Assembly: GCF_014396585.1 (NCBI RefSeq)
Contig: NZ_CP060717.1
Coordinates: 2,108,001 to 2,172,000, forward strand
Reading direction: 5' to 3'
DNA length: 64,000 nt
DNA from: Sphingomonas rhizophila
GTDB lineage: Bacteria > Pseudomonadota > Alphaproteobacteria > Sphingomonadales > Sphingomonadaceae
The notes under the pieces were generated by a model. It made no database searches. It had not been told where the DNA came from and saw only the letters and a program-made list of their open reading frames with translations. Every line of letters starts with the position of its first letter. Within the stretch, counting starts at the first letter, position 1. Shown one piece after another: positions 30,586 through 39,466 of the stretch. Both the position numbers and the translations under genes were made by a program.

Positions 30586-31128
30586 TTACTTGGGAGCGAT
30601 GACCATCAGCATCTGCCGCCCTTCGAGGCGCGGGTGCGCCTCGATCTTGGCCACTTCCGCCGTGTCCTGCGCCACCCGCTGGAGCACGGCCATGCCGAGC
30701 TGGTTGTGCGCCATTTCACGGCCACGGAAGCGCAGGGTCATCTTGACCTTGTCGCCTTCCTCCAGAAACTCGAAGACCTTTTTCATCTTCGTCTGATAGT
30801 CGTGGTCGTCGATATTCGGACGCATCTTGATCTCCTTGATCTCCTGCGTCTTCTGGCGCTTGCGCTGCTCGTTGGCCTTTTTCTGCGCCTCATATTTGAA
30901 GCGGCCGATGTCGAGGAACTTGGCGACGGGCGGATCGGCGCCTGGGCTGATCTCGACCAGGTCGAGGCCCACTTCCTGCGCCTGTTCAAAGGCTTCGCGC
31001 GTAAACATCACGCCCAGATTTTCGCCATTTTCATCGATCACCCGGACCTTCTGGGACTGGATGAATTCGTTGTAGCGAGGGCCGGTGAACGCCGGAGGCG
31101 TCATCGAGCGACGATTGGGCGGGGGTAT
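30586..31128 (-). CDS. infC: Translation initiation factor IF-3
   Basis: IF-3 binds the 30S subunit and checks start codon and initiator tRNA. The N-domain opens [20 protein letters not shown], the C-domain has [17 protein letters not shown] and [10 protein letters not shown], and it ends [20 protein letters not shown]-like, all diagnostic. The start is set at an ATA codon at 31128: an AGGAG ribosome site lies eight bases upstream of it, while the first ATG (31104) is 32 bases from that site. Rare starts for infC are known (AUU in E. coli, part of autoregulation). From ATA the protein is 180 aa. It follows thrS on the same strand. Confidence 0.9.
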   Translation of the reverse strand: MPPPNRRSMTPPAFTGPRYNEFIQSQKVRVIDENGENLGVMFTREAFEQAQEVGLDLVEISPGADPPVAKFLDIGRFKYEAQKKANEQRKRQKTQEIKEIKMRPNIDDHDYQTKMKKVFEFLEEGDKVKMTLRFRGREMAHNQLGMAVLQRVAQDTAEVAKIEAHPRLEGRQMLMVIAPK

Positions 31129-31245
31129 AGCGCAGTCTCCTTTGGAATCAGATTTGGTGAGTGCGAGGTAAGACGTCACGCGCCCAAAGTGAAGAGGACG
31201 ACAGTGCGACATGCCATTTTCGGCGCCACATGTGGCGGCGTGGCG

Positions 31246-33260
31246 TCAGTCGCGGAGGTCGGGGGGGACCGCTTCCGAACGGATCATCGCGATTGCGTCG
31301 TCAAGGCTCAACACCTTTTGATGCTCGTCGCTGCCGAGGCGGCGAATGGCGACGGTGCCTTCTTCGGCCTCGCGCTTGCCGACCACCAGCAACAGCGGGA
31401 CCTTCGCCAGCGAATGTTCACGCACCTTGTAGTTGATCTTTTCGTTCCGCGTGTCGGCCTCGGCGCGGATGCCGGCGGCCTGGAGCTTTTGGGTCACTTC
31501 GGCGGCATAGCCGTCGGCGTCGCTGACGATCGTCGCGACCACCGCCTGCACCGGCGACAGCCACAGCGGGAAGCGGCCAGCGTGATGTTCGATCAGGATG
31601 CCGATGAACCGTTCGAACGTGCCCAAGATGGCGCGATGGAGCATCACGGGGCGGTGCTTCTCGCCGTCCTCGCCGATGTAGCTGGCGTCGAGCCGGTCGG
31701 GCAGCACGCGGTCCGACTGGATCGTGCCGACCTGCCACGTCCGGCCGATGGCGTCGGTCAGGTGGAATTCCAGCTTGGGCGCATAGAAGGCGCCCTCACC
31801 CGGCAATTCTTCCCAGCCGAATTCTTCGGTGGCGCGGCCGGACGCCTTGACCGCCTGGCGCAGCTCCTCCTCGGACTTGTCCCAAAGCGCGTCGTCGCCG
31901 AAGCGCTTGTCCGGCCGAAGCGCCAGCTTGATCGCGTAACGGTCGAAACCAAGGTCCTTGTAGACGCTGTCGAGCAGGTCGCAGAACGCCTTCACTTCCT
32001 CGACCAGCTGGTCTTCACGGACGAAGATGTGGGCGTCATCCTGCGTAAACTGGCGCACCCGCATGATGCCGTGAAGAGCGCCGTGCGGCTCGTTGCGGTG
32101 GCAGCAGCCGAATTCGGCCATGCGGATCGGCAGGTCGCGGTAGCTGGTGATGCCCTGCTTGAAGATCAGGACGTGCGCCGGGCAGTTCATCGGCTTCAGG
32201 GCCATGAGGTCGGCATCGCCCGACAGCACCGGACCATCGTCCTCGCCCGACGGGATTTCGTCGGGAACGACGAACATATTCTCGCGATACTTGCCCCAGT
32301 GGCCGCTCTTTTCCCACTGCTTCGCGTCCATCAACTGCGGCGTCTTCACTTCGGCATAGCCGGCGGCGTCGAGACGTCGGCGCATATATGCTTCCAGGCA
32401 GCGCCACAGGATGAAGCCCTTGGGGTGCCAGAACACGCTGCCATGCGCCTCGGCCTGAAGGTGGAACAGGTCCATCTCCTGACCAATCTTGCGATGATCG
32501 CGCTTGGCCGCTTCCTCGAGGCGAACGAGGTGTTCGGCGAGCTGCTTCTTGTTGAGCCACGCCGTGCCGTAGATGCGCGACAGCATCGGGTTGTTCTGGT
32601 CGCCGCGCCAATAGGCGCCCGACACGCGCGTCAGCTTGAACGCCTGCGGGTCGAGCTTGCCGGTCGAGGCGAGATGCGGCCCGCGGCACAGGTCCATCCA
32701 GCTGTGCTCGGCGTTCCCCGAGCGGTACATGGTGATCGCCTCGCCCTCGGGGAGTTCCATCACCCACTCGGCCTTGAAGCTTTCGCCCGTCCGCTCGAAG
32801 AAATCGCGGACGTCGGCGCGGCTCCACTCCTCGCGGATGAGCGGTTCATCGGCGGCGATGATTCGGCGCATCTCCTCCTCGATCGCCGGCAGGTCCTCGT
32901 CGGTGAACATGCCGCGGCCGGGGCGGGGGCGAAATCATAGTAGAAGCCGTCGTCCGTGGCCGGGCCGAAGGTGATCTGTGTTCCCGGGAACAGCTTCTGC
33001 ACCGCCTCCGCCAACACGTGCGCGAAGTCGTGGCGGACGAGCTCCAGCGCGTCCTTCTCATCGCGGCTGGTGACCAGCGCGAGTTGGCTATCGCCTTCGA
33101 ACGGACGGTTGAGGTCGCGCAATTCGCCATCGACGCGCGCCGCCAGCGCGGCCTTGGCCAGCCCTGGCCCGATCGCCGCGGCGACATCGGCAGGCGTTGA
33201 GCCCTCCGGCACTTCGCGAACGGAACCGTCGGGAAGCGAAATCTTGAACATCTCGGACAT
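31246..33260 (-). CDS. thrS: Threonyl-tRNA synthetase, frameshifted
   Basis: Class II synthetase charging tRNA-Thr; reconstructed 671 aa. The N-terminal TGS domain begins [17 protein letters not shown], and the editing domain has [11 protein letters not shown] (HxxxH). The catalytic core shows [10 protein letters not shown] with the zinc-binding Cys, [14 protein letters not shown] (motif 2) and [16 protein letters not shown] (motif 3); the anticodon-binding domain closes the protein. The frame breaks at a GGGG run (32920-32923); five restore ...[16 protein letters not shown].... The start at 33260 gives MSEMFKISL. The thrS-infC order is conserved. The promoter must lie in the AT-rich 138-base region shared with the divergent membrane-protein operon. 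Confidence 0.94.
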
Positions 33261-33361
33261 GGAGATGCACCTAGTGCAGCGCAGCAACGCCTTCAAGCGA
33301 AAGCAAAATCAAGGGACATCGACAATATGGAAAGTATGCTTGACAAGCTACCAACTCTATT

Positions 33362-33377
33362 GTAAAGGTCACTTTAC
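33362..33377. promoter_or_regulatory. Inverted repeat, probable operator of membrane/Xre operon
   Basis: GTAAAG-GTCA-CTTTAC is a perfect inverted repeat 22 bases upstream of the ATG at 33399, in an unusually AT-rich intergenic stretch. A TTGACA box near 33340 lies 17 bases before TAAAGG, so the dyad overlaps the likely -10. This fits autorepression by the Xre protein two genes down. Confidence 0.5.
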
Positions 33378-33398
33378 TGATTGCAAAGGACGCTTGAA

Positions 33399-33983
33399 AT
33401 GACAGACGTTGCCAGTTCGAAATCCAGTGGGTGGTGGGTCGCCGCGTTCCTGATCGGCACGTTTGGGACAGGGGCCCTGAAGGCCGCGGACATCCTCACC
33501 GGACCGGTGTCGACCGTGCTGTTTCTCGCCTCGTTCCTGCTGATCATCCCCATGGTTCGCGCCAACCAGCGGGCGATGGCGGCTCGGGGCATCACCTCGT
33601 CCGCGATGACACGCTATTCCCGTCGATTCATGGTCGCCAGCCTGGCCTATGTCGCGCTGCTGTTCGCGTCCCTGTGGATTGCCCGGGCAACTGACCCCGG
33701 CCTTGCGCTGCGGGTGATCCTGGCGATGGTCGCAGCGCTTCCGGTCATGTTCATGATCCGTGCCATGGCCCTCCTGTTGAAGGAGGAGCAGGACGAATAT
33801 CTCCGCAGCCGGCTGGTATCTCAGTCCCTGGTCGCGACTGGATTCCTGCTGACGGTCGCAACCCTCTACGGCTTCCTCAACACGTTCGATGTCGCGCCCC
33901 GCGTCGATGCGTGGGCGGCGTTTCCCCTGTGGGCGATCGGGCTGGGAATCGGCCGCCTGGTCCAAGGGGATCCGGCATGCTGA
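33399..33983 (+). CDS. Four-to-five-helix membrane protein of Xre operon
   Basis: A 194-aa polytopic membrane protein of unknown function. Hydrophobic segments lie at about 12-32, 40-55, 85-105, 110-130 and 145-165, with a charged loop (KEEQDEYLRSR) between the fourth and fifth. Membrane proteins of this size are frequently encoded next to short Xre repressors in many bacteria, and the encoded pair is proposed to act together. The ATG at 33399 has AAAGGA upstream. Its last seven bases overlap the Xre start, so the two genes are translationally coupled. It could sense a membrane condition, but nothing in the sequence shows this. Confidence 0.75.
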   Translation: MTDVASSKSSGWWVAAFLIGTFGTGALKAADILTGPVSTVLFLASFLLIIPMVRANQRAMAARGITSSAMTRYSRRFMVASLAYVALLFASLWIARATDPGLALRVILAMVAALPVMFMIRAMALLLKEEQDEYLRSRLVSQSLVATGFLLTVATLYGFLNTFDVAPRVDAWAAFPLWAIGLGIGRLVQGDPAC

Positions 33984-34180
33984 ACAACCTCAAGGTGCTC
34001 CGCGCCATGCGTGATTGGAGCCAGCAGGACCTCGCCGAGCGGCTCGAAGTGTCCCGGCAGAGCGTGAACGCCATCGAGACCGGCAAATATGATCCCTCGC
34101 TGCCGCTGGCGTTTCGCATCGCCGAATTATTCGAGCTTCCGATCGAGCAGATTTTCACCTCCCCGTCCAAGAAGGACTAA
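33977..34180 (+). CDS. Small Xre-family HTH regulator
   Basis: A 67-aa protein that is almost entirely a helix-turn-helix: LKVLRAMRDWSQQDLAERLEVSRQSVNAIETGKYDPSL. The recognition segment SRQSVNAIETGKYDPSL is typical of the YgzD/short-Xre group, whose members often control the gene for the membrane protein next door. The ATG at 33977 overlaps the end of that gene by seven bases. A GTAAAG/CTTTAC dyad upstream of the operon is the likely binding site. The alpha/beta hydrolase starts five bases downstream, so all three are probably one transcript. Confidence 0.92.
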   Translation: MLNNLKVLRAMRDWSQQDLAERLEVSRQSVNAIETGKYDPSLPLAFRIAELFELPIEQIFTSPSKKD

Positions 34181-34185
34181 AATCC

Positions 34186-35090
34186 ATGACCAAGCTGCTT
34201 CTTGCCGCGGCGCTCGCCGCGATCGCTGCCCCCTTGCCTGCCGCCGCCGCGGAGCCTGCGCGTTTCAGCGTCGTCACCGTCGGCAAGGGCCCCGACGTCG
34301 TCCTGATCCCCGGCCTGTCGAGCACCCGCGACGTGTGGGCCGCGACCGCCGAGCGGCTGAAGGCGACTCACCGTGTCCACCTGGTCCAGTTGCGCGGCTT
34401 CGGCGAGCCCGCGGGCATCAACGCCAGCGGCCCGGTGCTTCGGCCGTTCGTCGAGGAGCTCGCGGCCTACATCCGCGACCGCCGTCTGAAGAATCCGGCG
34501 GTGGTCGGCCATTCCATGGGCGGCCTGGCCGCGCTCATGCTGGCGACCGACCATCCCGCCAGCGCGGGCAAGATCATGGTGGTCGACGCCTTCCCCTTCA
34601 TCGGTCCGGTCTTCGGGGCCGAGACGGTCGAGGCGATCACCCCTCGCGCCGAACAGATGCGCGCCATGCTGGCTGGCAATGCCGGCAAGATGACGCCCGA
34701 TTTCACGACCAGGGCGAACTGCCCGGCAACCCTTCCGGCCCGGTGACAATGCAGGGCAACATGACCAACAGCGGCGTCGGCGCCTGCCTGATGCGGCATG
34801 GCGCGCTGTCGTCGGACCTGCGCGTCGTCGCGCAAGCGATGTACGACGACATGCTGACCGACGTCCGTCCGAAACTGGCGTCGATCGACGTTCCGGTGAC
34901 GATGCTCTACCCGCAGGACGATCGGCTGATCGCACGAACCGAAGCCGACGCGCTGTACGCCAGCGCCTATCGCGGGACGAAGCGGCTGACCCTCAAGCGG
35001 ATCGAGGGCAGCTACCACTTCGTCATGCAGGACCAGCCGGCGCGCTTCGCCGAAGCGCTGGACGCCTTCCTCGACGACCCCTCGCGCTGA
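34186..35090 (+). CDS. Alpha/beta hydrolase, exported, frameshifted
   Basis: Reconstructed 301 aa. The signal peptide MTKLLLAAALAAIAAPLPAAAA is followed by an alpha/beta-hydrolase fold: VVLIPGLSSTRDVW (oxyanion region), the nucleophile elbow VVGHSMGG, and a C-terminal half in the next frame with LYPQDDRL (Asp) and SYHFVMQD (His). The first frame stops at 34744, so a one-base deletion lies between about 34700 and 34742; candidates are the CCC runs at 34711-34713 and 34730-34732. It is third in the membrane-protein/Xre operon, five bases after the Xre stop. Substrate is unknown. Confidence 0.8.
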
Positions 35091-35101
35091 TCAGCGCGAG
35101 G
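35080..35101. repeat. 22-base perfect palindrome at convergent stops
   Basis: A perfect palindrome with the core GCGCTGATCAGCGC contains the stop codon of the hydrolase (TGA, 35088-35090) and, abutting it, the reverse-strand stop of the lipoprotein (TCA, 35091-35093). As RNA it would fold into a nine-base-pair stem with a GATC loop, followed on the plus strand by TTT. It may act as a shared terminator. Confidence 0.7.
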
Positions 35102-35702
35102 TTTCGTCGAAGCGGGACAGGTCGGTGGTCGGGGCCGACGCCGTGTACGGATTGCGGGCAACTTCGGATTCGGCTTCCCGCCGGCGCTCATTCGATTCCT
35201 TCGCCGCCCTGTCCATGCTCGCGCTGGCTTCCTGCATCATGCCGCCGATATTGGCATGGACCGCCGCCATCTCGAGCGATTTGCGCAGATCGGAGTTGAA
35301 TTCGCGCTTCTCGAAATAGGCGCGGATGCCTTCCTCGATCAGCTGGCGCTGGCTGCCCTTGATCAGCCCGACTTCCATCCGGTTCTGATCGTCTCCGGAG
35401 GCGGTTCCGTCGACGTAATCGGTGCTGATGACGCTGGCCGATTCGCCGTCGGGATCGACCTTGGCGATGATCGCGCCAAGGTCGGCGCCGTCCTTGCTGA
35501 ACGACCAGCGGACGGAACTGTCGGCCGGGATCTGTTCGACGTTGATTGACACATTGTGCAGGGGCGACAGCGGCCGCGCGCCATGCGGTACGCCAACCGA
35601 GGTCAGCGAGGCGTAGGCCTCGGCGGCGGGCAACGGGTATTTTTCACCACCGCAGGCGGCGACGCCCAGGGCGAGCGCCGCAATCAGGACGAACTTACGC
35701 AT
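35091..35702 (-). CDS. Uncharacterised lipoprotein, paralogue of neighbour
   Basis: A 203-aa predicted lipoprotein: signal peptide MRKFVLIAALALGVAAC with the lipobox VAAC. The mature part starts with YPLPAAEAYASLTSVGVP, corresponding to YPKPFDQAYAELSSMPIP in the gene just upstream. Both continue with a segment of alternating strands (SVRWSFSKDGADLGAIIAKV against SIEWHFRQKDEDLYVFTASL) and a C-terminal helical, charged region. No family is recognised. Thirteen bases separate it from the upstream paralogue, so they form an operon. Confidence 0.8.
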   Translation of the reverse strand: MRKFVLIAALALGVAACGGEKYPLPAAEAYASLTSVGVPHGARPLSPLHNVSINVEQIPADSSVRWSFSKDGADLGAIIAKVDPDGESASVISTDYVDGTASGDDQNRMEVGLIKGSQRQLIEEGIRAYFEKREFNSDLRKSLEMAAVHANIGGMMQEASASMDRAAKESNERRREAESEVARNPYTASAPTTDLSRFDETSR

Positions 35703-35715
35703 CTTCGGTCACTCC

Positions 35716-36393
35716 TCAGCTTCTCGGTAATGTGGTCATCGGTCGTGTCGCGGCGTCCATCGACTTCCGCGTTTCGAATTGCTGCTCGATGTGCGGCGGC
35801 AGGCGGTAATCGTCCCGCAACCCCTCGCTGTTCGCGCGGATGATTTCGGCATTGTCGAGCATCATCTGGCGGATGCCGTCGCCGAACGCCTCCAGCTCCC
35901 TGGGGTGAGTCTTGGCGCGGACGGCGAGCTGCGTCGCGAAGCGGCGCTGGTCGAAGCTGCGGTCTTCCAGTTCGGAGGACAGCTGTTCATTGAGCGCGAG
36001 GCCGGCGATGCTCCGGATGTAATCGGAGCCGAGCAGCTTCTTCGATTGCGGATCCAGCGCATCGCCCACATCGAAGTCTACCTTGACGCGGGTGTGCTGG
36101 TCGTCCTCCCGCGACAGGCTGGCGGTGAAGACGTAAAGATCTTCGTCCTTCTGCCGGAAATGCCATTCGATCGAGTCTGCATAACGACGGATGACAATGT
36201 CGCTGCTGCCCGCACCTTGCCGCGCCATCTCCGGGATCGGCATCGACGACAGTTCGGCGTAAGCCTGGTCGAACGGCTTGGGATAGACCTGACCGCTTTC
36301 GAGGACGCCGCCGGCGTACAGGCCCCCGACCGCCGCGCTCGCACCCGCAATCCCGTAGACAATCTTCACTGGGCGCCCCGCCGCCATTTCCAA
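35716..36393 (-). CDS. Uncharacterised membrane-anchored protein, paralogue of neighbour
   Basis: A 225-aa protein with an N-terminal hydrophobic segment (IVYGIAGASAAVGGLYAGGVL) that lacks a lipobox, suggesting a signal anchor. The following region, YPKPFDQAYAELSSMPIP and SIEWHFRQKDEDLYVF, is homologous to the downstream lipoprotein. The C-terminal half is helical with many charged residues and a predicted amphipathic stretch (RELEAFGDGIRQMMLD). Function is unknown. ATG at 36393 or 36387 are both plausible starts. It is divergent from the 36532 hydrolase. Confidence 0.8.
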   Translation of the reverse strand: MEMAAGRPVKIVYGIAGASAAVGGLYAGGVLESGQVYPKPFDQAYAELSSMPIPEMARQGAGSSDIVIRRYADSIEWHFRQKDEDLYVFTASLSREDDQHTRVKVDFDVGDALDPQSKKLLGSDYIRSIAGLALNEQLSSELEDRSFDQRRFATQLAVRAKTHPRELEAFGDGIRQMMLDNAEIIRANSEGLRDDYRLPPHIEQQFETRKSMDAATRPMTTLPRS

Positions 36394-36531
36394 ACGCGTG
36401 TACGCCGCTCCCGCTTTCCAAAAAGTAAACCGGACGGGGCGCTGCCCGAATGAGACGAATGGAGCGAGCAGGGAGTGAACGGAGCCGTGGGCAGGGCGTT
36501 AATCAAACTCATTCAAGCGAAAGGTTTCCCG

Positions 36532-37395
36532 ATGCCCTATGCCCTGGCCAATGACGGCGCCGAGCTGTTCTACAAGGATTGGGGGGAAGGGTCGCCCGTC
36601 GTCCTGCTCCACGGGTGGCCGCTGACCGGCGACACGTTCGACGACGCCGCCATCGCGCTGGCCGAGCGTGGCTTCCGTTGCATCGTCCCCGACCGTCGCG
36701 GTTTCGGCCGGTCCGAGCAGACCTGGACGGGCAATGATTATGACACCTACGCCGACGACGTCGCGGCGATCCTCGACGAGGCTGGAGTCGACGAGCCGGT
36801 GGCCCTGGTCGGCTTTTCGATGGGCGGCGGTGAGGTTGCGCGGTTCCAGACCAGATTCCCCGGCCGGACCAGTGCGGCGGTGCTGATCAGCTCGATCGTA
36901 CCCTACATGTTGCAGACCGACGACAACCCGAACGGCGTGCCGCAGTCGGTGTTCGACGAGATGACCGCAGGCATGAAGAAGGACCGCGAGCATTTCTTCA
37001 CCGGCTTCTTCAAGGACTTCTACGGCGTCGGCACCCTGAGCAGTCCGGTCAGCGACGAGGTGCTGATGAACAGCTGGCGGCAGACGATGCTGTCGGGCAC
37101 GAAGAATATGCTCGACGCGGCCAAGGCCTTCGCCACGACGGATTTCCGCCCGGATCTCGACAGTTTCCAGTCGCCGACGCTGGTCATCCATGGCACCGCC
37201 GACAAGACGGTTCCGATCGATGCCACCGGCCGCGTCGTCGCGGCACAGGTGCCAGGGGCGCAGCTGATTGAATATGACGGCAGCGCCCACGGTGTGTTCG
37301 CGACCGACAAGCAACGGCTGATCGAGGACCTCGTCGGCTTCCTCGGCACCCGTGTCGGACAAGGCAGCGCGATCCCGCTTAACGCGGAAGCCTGA
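36532..37395 (+). CDS. Alpha/beta hydrolase (non-haem haloperoxidase/esterase type)
   Basis: A 287-aa hydrolase. It has HGWPLTG (oxyanion loop), DRRGFGRSEQ, the nucleophile elbow GFSMGGGEVAR (Ser near 99), an Asp in HGTADKTVPID and the His in YDGSAHGVFATD. These features match cofactor-free chloroperoxidase/arylesterase-type enzymes such as those annotated non-haem bromoperoxidase. The start ATG at 36532 gives MPYALANDGAELFYKDWG, with AAAGG just upstream; an ATG 57 bases earlier lacks such a site. It heads a likely operon with the 37438 hydrolase and the TPR protein, 42 bases to the next gene. Confidence 0.9.
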   Translation: MPYALANDGAELFYKDWGEGSPVVLLHGWPLTGDTFDDAAIALAERGFRCIVPDRRGFGRSEQTWTGNDYDTYADDVAAILDEAGVDEPVALVGFSMGGGEVARFQTRFPGRTSAAVLISSIVPYMLQTDDNPNGVPQSVFDEMTAGMKKDREHFFTGFFKDFYGVGTLSSPVSDEVLMNSWRQTMLSGTKNMLDAAKAFATTDFRPDLDSFQSPTLVIHGTADKTVPIDATGRVVAAQVPGAQLIEYDGSAHGVFATDKQRLIEDLVGFLGTRVGQGSAIPLNAEA

Positions 37396-37437
37396 CCGGT
37401 TGGCGCAGCGGCGGGGTTTGCCCTAGAGCCCCGCCGC

Positions 37438-38229
37438 ATGACCGACAGCCCGCAGTCCGCACCCCAGGCGCAACCCGCGCCCGACCTCAGCTTTCTCGAT
37501 CCCGGTGACGGCCGGAAGATCGCCATCCGCCTGCGCCCGCCCGCCACGGGCCAGCCGACGGTGATGTTCCTGCCCGGTTACGCGTCGGATATGGAGGGCG
37601 CCAAGGCCTGGTCGATCGACCAATATTGCGCCTCGCGCGGGCTTGGCTGCCTGCGCATGGACTATTCGGGGACGGGAAGCTCGGCCGGTGACTTCGCCGA
37701 CGGGACGCTGGCGCGGTGGCTCGACGAAGTGCTGTTCGCCATCGACCTTGGCGTGCCCGACGGCCCGCTCGTCCTCGCCGGATCGTCGATGGGCGGCTGG
37801 ATCGGGCTTCACGCCGCGCTTCGCCGCAAGGATCGGGTGCGAGGCATGTTGGGGATCGCAGCCGCGCCCGATTTCACGGACTGGGGCTATTCGACCAACG
37901 AGAAAATGACGCTGCTCCAGCATGGCAAGCTGGAACAGGCCAACCCCTATGGCGACCAGCCGCAGGTGACCCATCGCGGCTTCTGGCAATCTGGCGAGGC
38001 GCTGCGCCTTCTGGGGGCACCGATCGACCTTACCATCCCCGTCCGGCTGGTCCACGGCGACGCCGACACCGACGTCCCGATCGGCGTGGCGATCAAGCTG
38101 GTCGAACAGCTGCGTTCATCTGACGTCCAGTTGAAGATCGTCAAAGCCGGCGGACACCGGCTGAGCGAGCCGCACGAGATCCATGCGATCCTGCACGAAC
38201 TTGGCCCCCTGGTGGAGCTTGCCCGTTGA
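37438..38229 (+). CDS. Alpha/beta hydrolase, ABHD10-like
   Basis: A 263-aa alpha/beta hydrolase. It contains MFLPGYASDMEGAKA (oxyanion region), DYSGTGSSAG, the nucleophile elbow LAGSSMGGW, HGDADTDVPIG (Asp) and KAGGHRLSEP (His). This set resembles the ABHD10-type serine hydrolases common in alphaproteobacteria, thought to act on acyl-protein thioesters or acyl glucuronides in other systems; the bacterial substrate is unknown. Its stop overlaps the TTG start of the TPR gene. Confidence 0.9.
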   Translation: MTDSPQSAPQAQPAPDLSFLDPGDGRKIAIRLRPPATGQPTVMFLPGYASDMEGAKAWSIDQYCASRGLGCLRMDYSGTGSSAGDFADGTLARWLDEVLFAIDLGVPDGPLVLAGSSMGGWIGLHAALRRKDRVRGMLGIAAAPDFTDWGYSTNEKMTLLQHGKLEQANPYGDQPQVTHRGFWQSGEALRLLGAPIDLTIPVRLVHGDADTDVPIGVAIKLVEQLRSSDVQLKIVKAGGHRLSEPHEIHAILHELGPLVELAR

Positions 38230-38927
38230 AAAGATTGATTGCCGCATTCCTGGCGACCGTCGCGCTGGCATCGCCCGCAGCTGCCGCCCCCGCCTGTCCG
38301 GCCGACACGTCGAGTGCGGCATACCTGTGCCGGGCGGTCGATGCCGCCGATCACCAGCGCTTCGCCGAGGCCGCCGACAACTTCGACAAGGCCGCCGCCG
38401 AGGCCAAGGCCGGTGAGCCGCAGACGCAGCGCCTGCTCGCCGCCGCCGGCAACATGTGGATTGCCGCCGGGCAACCGGGCAAGGCGGCGCTGGCGCTCGA
38501 CCGGGCACTGACCGGCACCGGCCTGCAGGCGGAACAGCGGGGCTTGGCCTTGCTCGACCGCGCACGTGCCGCCGAAGCGCAAAACGACATCAAGGGAGCG
38601 CGGCGCTTCTTCACCCAGGCGGCCCCGACCCTCGATCGCGATCCATTCGCCTGGTATTTCAGCGCGGCGCTTGCCGTCCGCGAGGGCGATCTTGCGACCG
38701 CCAGGACGTCGATCGGGCGAGCCCTCAGCCTCGCGCCGACCATGCCCGAGGCATTGTTCGAAGCCGGACACATCGCCAACGAGGAAGGCGACAGCGTCGG
38801 CGCCCGGGATTACTGGACGCGCGCCATCGCCGCCGATCCCGATGGCAAGATCGCGGCCTCGGCCAAGGCCGCGCTGACGGCACTCGGACCCGCGGTGTCG
38901 CTCGCCCCGGCCGCGCCCAGCAGGTAG
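38226..38927 (+). CDS. Exported tetratricopeptide-repeat protein
   Basis: A 233-aa exported protein with signal peptide KRLIAAFLATVALASPAAAA and then at least four degenerate TPR units, seen as alternating helices with the W/G/A/P positions (AADNFDKAAAEAKAG, AAGQPGKAALALDRAL, AQNDIKGARRFFTQAA, AEEGD-like VREGDLATARTSIGRAL and EGDSVGARDYWTRAI). TPR domains mediate protein-protein contacts; the partner is unknown. The TTG start overlaps the upstream stop (TTGA), indicating coupling with the ABHD10-like hydrolase. Confidence 0.85.
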   Translation: MKRLIAAFLATVALASPAAAAPACPADTSSAAYLCRAVDAADHQRFAEAADNFDKAAAEAKAGEPQTQRLLAAAGNMWIAAGQPGKAALALDRALTGTGLQAEQRGLALLDRARAAEAQNDIKGARRFFTQAAPTLDRDPFAWYFSAALAVREGDLATARTSIGRALSLAPTMPEALFEAGHIANEEGDSVGARDYWTRAIAADPDGKIAASAKAALTALGPAVSLAPAAPSR

Positions 38928-39052
38928 CGTTCCCCGGTCGCTAGCCGCCCTGCCGACTTGAAGTTTGGAAGGCGCGGAACAACTCTAGGGCTTCGCCGTC
39001 TTTCGATGGCGGCGATGAGGCGTCATGCCCTGCAGATGAAAGTGGGCTCAGA

Positions 39053-39466
39053 ATGGAATTTCTTCACGCAATGGTCCGGGTGCGCGATCCCGAAGCCACG
39101 GTTGCTTTCTTCAAGCTGCTCGGCCTGGAAGAGCGCCGCCGGATGGACAATGAGGGCGGGCGCTACACGCTCATCTTCATGGGCGTTCCGGGCGAGAAGG
39201 CCGAGGTTGAGCTGACCCACAATTGGGACGAGACCGAACCCTACCCCGGCGGCCGCAACTTCGGCCACCTGGCGTACCGTGTCGAGAATATCTACGACAC
39301 CTGCCAGCGGCTGATGGATGCCGGCGTCACGATCAACCGCCCGCCGCGCGACGGCCATATGGCCTTCGTCCGCTCGCCGGACGGCATCTCGGTCGAAATC
39401 CTGCAGCGAGGCCACCTCGAACCCGCGGAACCCTGGGCGTCGATGCCGAACACCGGAAGCTGGTAA
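39053..39466 (+). CDS. VOC-family protein, lactoylglutathione lyase-like (glyoxalase I)
   Basis: A 137-aa VOC-fold metalloenzyme resembling glyoxalase I, which isomerises the hemithioacetal of methylglyoxal and glutathione to S-lactoylglutathione. The two beta-alpha-beta-beta-beta modules are clear (LHAMVRVRDPEATVAFFK, then GHLAYRVENIYDTCQRLM). Likely metal ligands are His in LHAMV, Glu in VELTHN, His in FGHLAYRV and Glu in SVEIL. The next gene, a glyoxalase II, overlaps its stop by a single base, giving a complete two-step detoxification unit. Confidence 0.9.
   Translation: MEFLHAMVRVRDPEATVAFFKLLGLEERRRMDNEGGRYTLIFMGVPGEKAEVELTHNWDETEPYPGGRNFGHLAYRVENIYDTCQRLMDAGVTINRPPRDGHMAFVRSPDGISVEILQRGHLEPAEPWASMPNTGSW

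Noticed and set aside
30634-32940. Long plus-strand open frame across infC and thrS
   Set aside because: It spans two convincing genes on the other strand and has no motifs or ribosome site.
34186-38229. Three alpha/beta hydrolases within 4 kb as one gene cluster
   Set aside because: They lie in two separate operons and have different export signals and motif details, so a shared pathway is not supported.
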